Shown piece after piece: positions 61,377-64,000 of a DNA stretch of 64,000 nt. The notes under the pieces are model-generated. The model was not told the DNA's origin, searched no databases, and saw nothing but the letters and a program-made list of their open reading frames with translations. Position numbers and translations under genes: made by a program. Position 1 is the first letter of the stretch. Every line of letters begins with the position of its first letter. The stretch is taken from NCBI GenBank assembly GCA_031417835.1, contig JANOWJ010000016.1:1-64000 (forward strand), read 5' to 3'. The stretch comes from JADJLQ01 sp031417835 (GTDB taxonomy: Bacteria > Bacteroidota > Bacteroidia > Chitinophagales > Saprospiraceae).

Positions 61377-64000
61377 ATGAATCCTCGTATTTTAACCGAA
61401 ATAATTTTATTTCTTTATGAAGGTATAGTTCATGCTCAAGTGCATGGTACAGTCTCTGATCGATCGACCAAGGAAAAACTAGTAGGAGCATCCATAATTA
61501 TAAAAGGAAAAAACCTAGGTACCATCTCAGATACCGAAGGACGATTTGAGGTACTTGCAGTGTCCGGGGATCTATTAGAGCTAAGTTATATAGGCTATAA
61601 AAACAAAACGATTGCGATCAGCCCTGAAGGATCAGAGCTTCAAGTATATCTAGAATCGGATCCTCAACAGTTGGAGGAGGTCATCATCACGGGTGTATTT
61701 GATCCAAGAAAAAGGATAGAGTCATCAGTGGCTATCACTACGATTACTACCAAACAATTGCAGTATATCGTACCCAATAGTTCCTCGGAGTTGTTAAGAA
61801 TGGTACCTGGCGTATTTGTGCAATCCGCCCGGGGTGAGTTGCGCAATCAGATTTACTCCCGAGGTATGGTTTTTGATGGGAGTGTATACTATATTTCCAT
61901 GCAGGAAGATGGGTTGCCGATGGTATCTGGTCAAAGTGGCAATCCCGGTGGTTATCTACGATCCGACATAGGTCTTCAAAAGATAGAAGCCGTGCGAGGT
62001 GGTTCTGCATCTATTTTAGGGGTGAATGCGCCAGGAGGTATATTTAATTATATCTCTAAGTCCGGAGGTGACCAATTTGAAGGTATGATTTCTTCCAGAG
62101 TGGGCTTAGAGGGCAATGGTAGAAATCCTTATCTGCGTATGGAAGGCTCTATGGGAGGTCCTTTAAGCAATGACAAATCGTGGACTTACCATATAGGGGG
62201 ACATTATAGACGGGCTGATGGGGCAAAATACCCTGGCTATCCGTTGAGTCACGGAGGACAAATCAAATGGAATATCGTCAAAACCTACTCCTCAGGATCC
62301 TTAAAGTTTTATGCAAAATGGCTGGATGATCACACCAAAGATTTTGAATTTACACCGACCAGAGATTTTGATAAACCCCGACCGGCCGGCCAGTTTAAGA
62401 ATTATAGTTCAGTGCTCATCGATGCGGTACAACTGACGATTCCGTCCAGTGGTGATGGTGTGCGCACTATAGATTACGACAGTCGGGATCTTAATCATTT
62501 AAAAGATAATTCGTTAAGCTTACACTGGGAGCAGCGATTAGGATCCTCTTGGAAGACTAGTCATGCATTGAAGTACGCACAAAAACGATCGACCGATGTA
62601 GGTACATTCATTGTGTATCCATCAGATGTCTCATCTTTTTTATTCAATATCGTATTTGATATTTTTGGCAATCAAGGGAAGTATAAATTTTCTAATGCGG
62701 CTACTAAACAAGTCTACGGTACACTCACGCATGATTTTACCTCATCGGCTGCTTTTACTTTTGATGGCAACCTACCAGGTGCTGACATTATATCCAATGG
62801 TGTGTTTTTTACGCCCCTCTATTATGTAGACTCCAAATTGAATGATTTTTTTTATCAAGGCACGGTTAGTAAAACGTGGAATACGATGAAGGTCACCGGT
62901 GGCTTATATTCGAACAAAAGTCGAACTCGATATTATAATGCAAGTGCAAGTAGCGGGACGGGCCTATCGACGATAGAAGACAAACCCCAATTGATAGCCA
63001 TTGAATATGCTCCTGCTGATGGTGGCCCTGTACAACATTATACGGATCCATTGGGAGTCTCCGGATATAACTATGGACCAATCTATGCTCAATACAATGA
63101 TGTCAAAACCTGGGATAACGCATTGTTTATTGGACATCAATGGGATATTAACTCCCGATTAAATTTAGACTGGGGAGCGCGCTATGAATGGTTTCGTTTT
63201 TCCAATAGTTATCGGGTACCCACGGCAAATCAAAAATCTACTTCAGGTGGATTTGATAAAAACCCACTCACTATTTATGATAATTATTCCGGGGCATTGA
63301 CGGCTCCTGTATTTTATAAAAAACGATCCGATGCATATTCCCATAGTGGTGGGCTCAACTACAAGCATAATAAAAATCTGGCTTTTTATGTCCGATATTC
63401 TAATGGAAGCAAGGTGGCAGATATCAGTACCTATACGGCTAGTCAGGATGCCGGCTCATCTGCCAATGTATTACCTCAAGAAACGATCCAATTGGAAGGA
63501 GGGGTAAAGTATCAATCAAAAACTGTAGGTATAACTGTGACACCATTCCTAAGTATATTAGCGGATGTGCCTTATGCTACATTTGCAAGCAATAGCGTAG
63601 GCTCCAACGCTACGTTTTACAATTTGCCGGTATTATACAATAAAGCACATGCCACTGGCATCGAATTGGAAGCAAGTATACAAATCAACCCTCAATGGAA
63701 CATTAGATCGAATGCGGTGATACAACAGTTTTACACGGATAAATATCAGACCTGGAATACCAATGATCTTGGACCTCAGGACGATATCATCATAGATCAA
63801 TCTGGCAAAAAAATCAGCTATTATGCTGCACCCTATATCATAAATATCACCCCATCGTATCAACACAAAAAAATATATGCCGGCCTCAATTGGTATAGCC
63901 TGGCCCGTCGCACAGCCAATATCAATGAAGCTTTTTATCTCCCAGCCTTTAGTCAGTTTGATCTTAACCTCAGTTATGCACTGAATAAAAGGATAAACCT
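61377..64000 (+). CDS. TonB-dependent outer-membrane receptor, runs off the right edge
   Basis: ATG at 61377; in-frame TAA lies 6 bases upstream, so this is the first possible start. More than 870 codons with no stop before the edge. A short signal ending 'VHAQ' (~21), a carboxypeptidase-regulatory-like domain at ~22-105 ('VHGTVSDRSTKEKLVGASIIIKG...GTISDTEGRFEV'), the plug domain ('LEEVIITG', 'SSELLRMVPGVFV', 'IEAVRGGSASILGVNAPGGIFNYISKSG') and then barrel strands. It imports a large ligand across the outer membrane with TonB energy. No SusD-like partner is visible before the edge. Confidence 0.9.
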   Translation, partial: MNPRILTEIILFLYEGIVHAQVHGTVSDRSTKEKLVGASIIIKGKNLGTISDTEGRFEVLAVSGDLLELSYIGYKNKTIAISPEGSELQVYLESDPQQLEEVIITGVFDPRKRIESSVAITTITTKQLQYIVPNSSSELLRMVPGVFVQSARGELRNQIYSRGMVFDGSVYYISMQEDGLPMVSGQSGNPGGYLRSDIGLQKIEAVRGGSASILGVNAPGGIFNYISKSGGDQFEGMISSRVGLEGNGRNPYLRMEGSMGGPLSNDKSWTYHIGGHYRRADGAKYPGYPLSHGGQIKWNIVKTYSSGSLKFYAKWLDDHTKDFEFTPTRDFDKPRPAGQFKNYSSVLIDAVQLTIPSSGDGVRTIDYDSRDLNHLKDNSLSLHWEQRLGSSWKTSHALKYAQKRSTDVGTFIVYPSDVSSFLFNIVFDIFGNQGKYKFSNAATKQVYGTLTHDFTSSAAFTFDGNLPGADIISNGVFFTPLYYVDSKLNDFFYQGTVSKTWNTMKVTGGLYSNKSRTRYYNASASSGTGLSTIEDKPQLIAIEYAPADGGPVQHYTDPLGVSGYNYGPIYAQYNDVKTWDNALFIGHQWDINSRLNLDWGARYEWFRFSNSYRVPTANQKSTSGGFDKNPLTIYDNYSGALTAPVFYKKRSDAYSHSGGLNYKHNKNLAFYVRYSNGSKVADISTYTASQDAGSSANVLPQETIQLEGGVKYQSKTVGITVTPFLSILADVPYATFASNSVGSNATFYNLPVLYNKAHATGIELEASIQINPQWNIRSNAVIQQFYTDKYQTWNTNDLGPQDDIIIDQSGKKISYYAAPYIINITPSYQHKKIYAGLNWYSLARRTANINEAFYLPAFSQFDLNLSYALNKRIN

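Noticed and set aside
1..64000. tRNA, rRNA, CRISPR array or transposase
   Set aside because: Looked for and not seen; no cloverleaf with a conserved T-loop, no regular short spacers, no DDE transposase or integrase motif.

Overview
The window looks like a chromosomal segment of a Bacteroidota bacterium, most plausibly a relative of the Saprospiria/Chitinophagia. The evidence is a type IX secretion C-terminal sorting domain, a TonB-dependent receptor with a carboxypeptidase-like N-terminal domain, two DUF5916 proteins, DUF4142, DM13 and DUF547 proteins, and promoter-like TAnnTTTG elements. I see no phage, no insertion sequence with a transposase, no rRNA, no recognisable tRNA and no CRISPR array.

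Layout. 0-1.6 kb is an accessory edge: two small one-gene units (an SRPBCC protein cut by the window edge, and a DUF1801 protein) separated by an attC-like inverted element, abutting a truncated dinD and another remnant. 1.6-8 kb holds a DUF5916 outer-membrane-type protein, a quinone-detoxification pair (mhqO/mhqD-like), a PLP decarboxylase-type enzyme and a TauE/SafE permease. 8-12 kb holds a small protein with a strong terminator, a CRP-type dyad, a HEAT-repeat/cyclophilin fusion and gcvT. 12-13.5 kb is a stress-type set (DUF4142 lipoprotein, pyridoxamine-oxidase-like protein, lysine-rich 50-residue protein). 13.8-19.8 kb has two signal-bearing TIM-barrel sugar isomerase-like proteins, a Gfo/Idh/MocA oxidoreductase, a toxin-antitoxin pair and an MBL-fold hydrolase. 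19.8-24.4 kb has an HD-plus-Pycsar-effector-like membrane protein, two exported proteins and a mini protein kinase.

24.5-29.7 kb is a five-gene minus-strand operon with the arsenosugar-type ArsM and ArsS enzymes, a peroxidase-like partner, a FAD oxidoreductase and a membrane 4Fe-4S protein. Next to it (29.8-34.7 kb) lie DUF547, two DM13 lipoproteins around a beta-barrel protein, and an OmpR-type two-component system. A phased TWTCAC repeat lies in the promoter of the first DM13 gene. 34.9-39.3 kb is a tight five-gene operon (SDR, ROK kinase, SIS protein, core-MetE-like methyltransferase, UlaG-like hydrolase) that looks like an unassigned catabolic route. 39.4-43.9 kb contains small membrane and stress genes and a YefM/YoeB pair.

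43.9-50.2 kb carries lon, rnhB, a degenerate repeat cluster, an oxidoreductase and a 2-hydroxyacid dehydrogenase. 50.4-52.4 kb is an RloA/RloB (AbiL-type) defence pair. 52.7-55.6 kb encodes an exported protein with 51-residue repeats and an endosialidase-type chaperone domain, followed by a type IX substrate. 55.7-61 kb has PepSY, VOC and alpha/beta hydrolase genes, a repeat patch and a second DUF5916 protein. From 61,377 a TonB-dependent receptor runs off the right edge.

The best candidates for undescribed biology are the SDR-ROK-SIS-MetE-UlaG operon, the DM13/DUF547/barrel cluster with its putative regulator, the HD-Pycsar-type orphan, and the shared 12-bp-spaced GTAC operators in front of both toxin-antitoxin pairs. 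All functional statements come from reading sequence motifs; no database search was possible.
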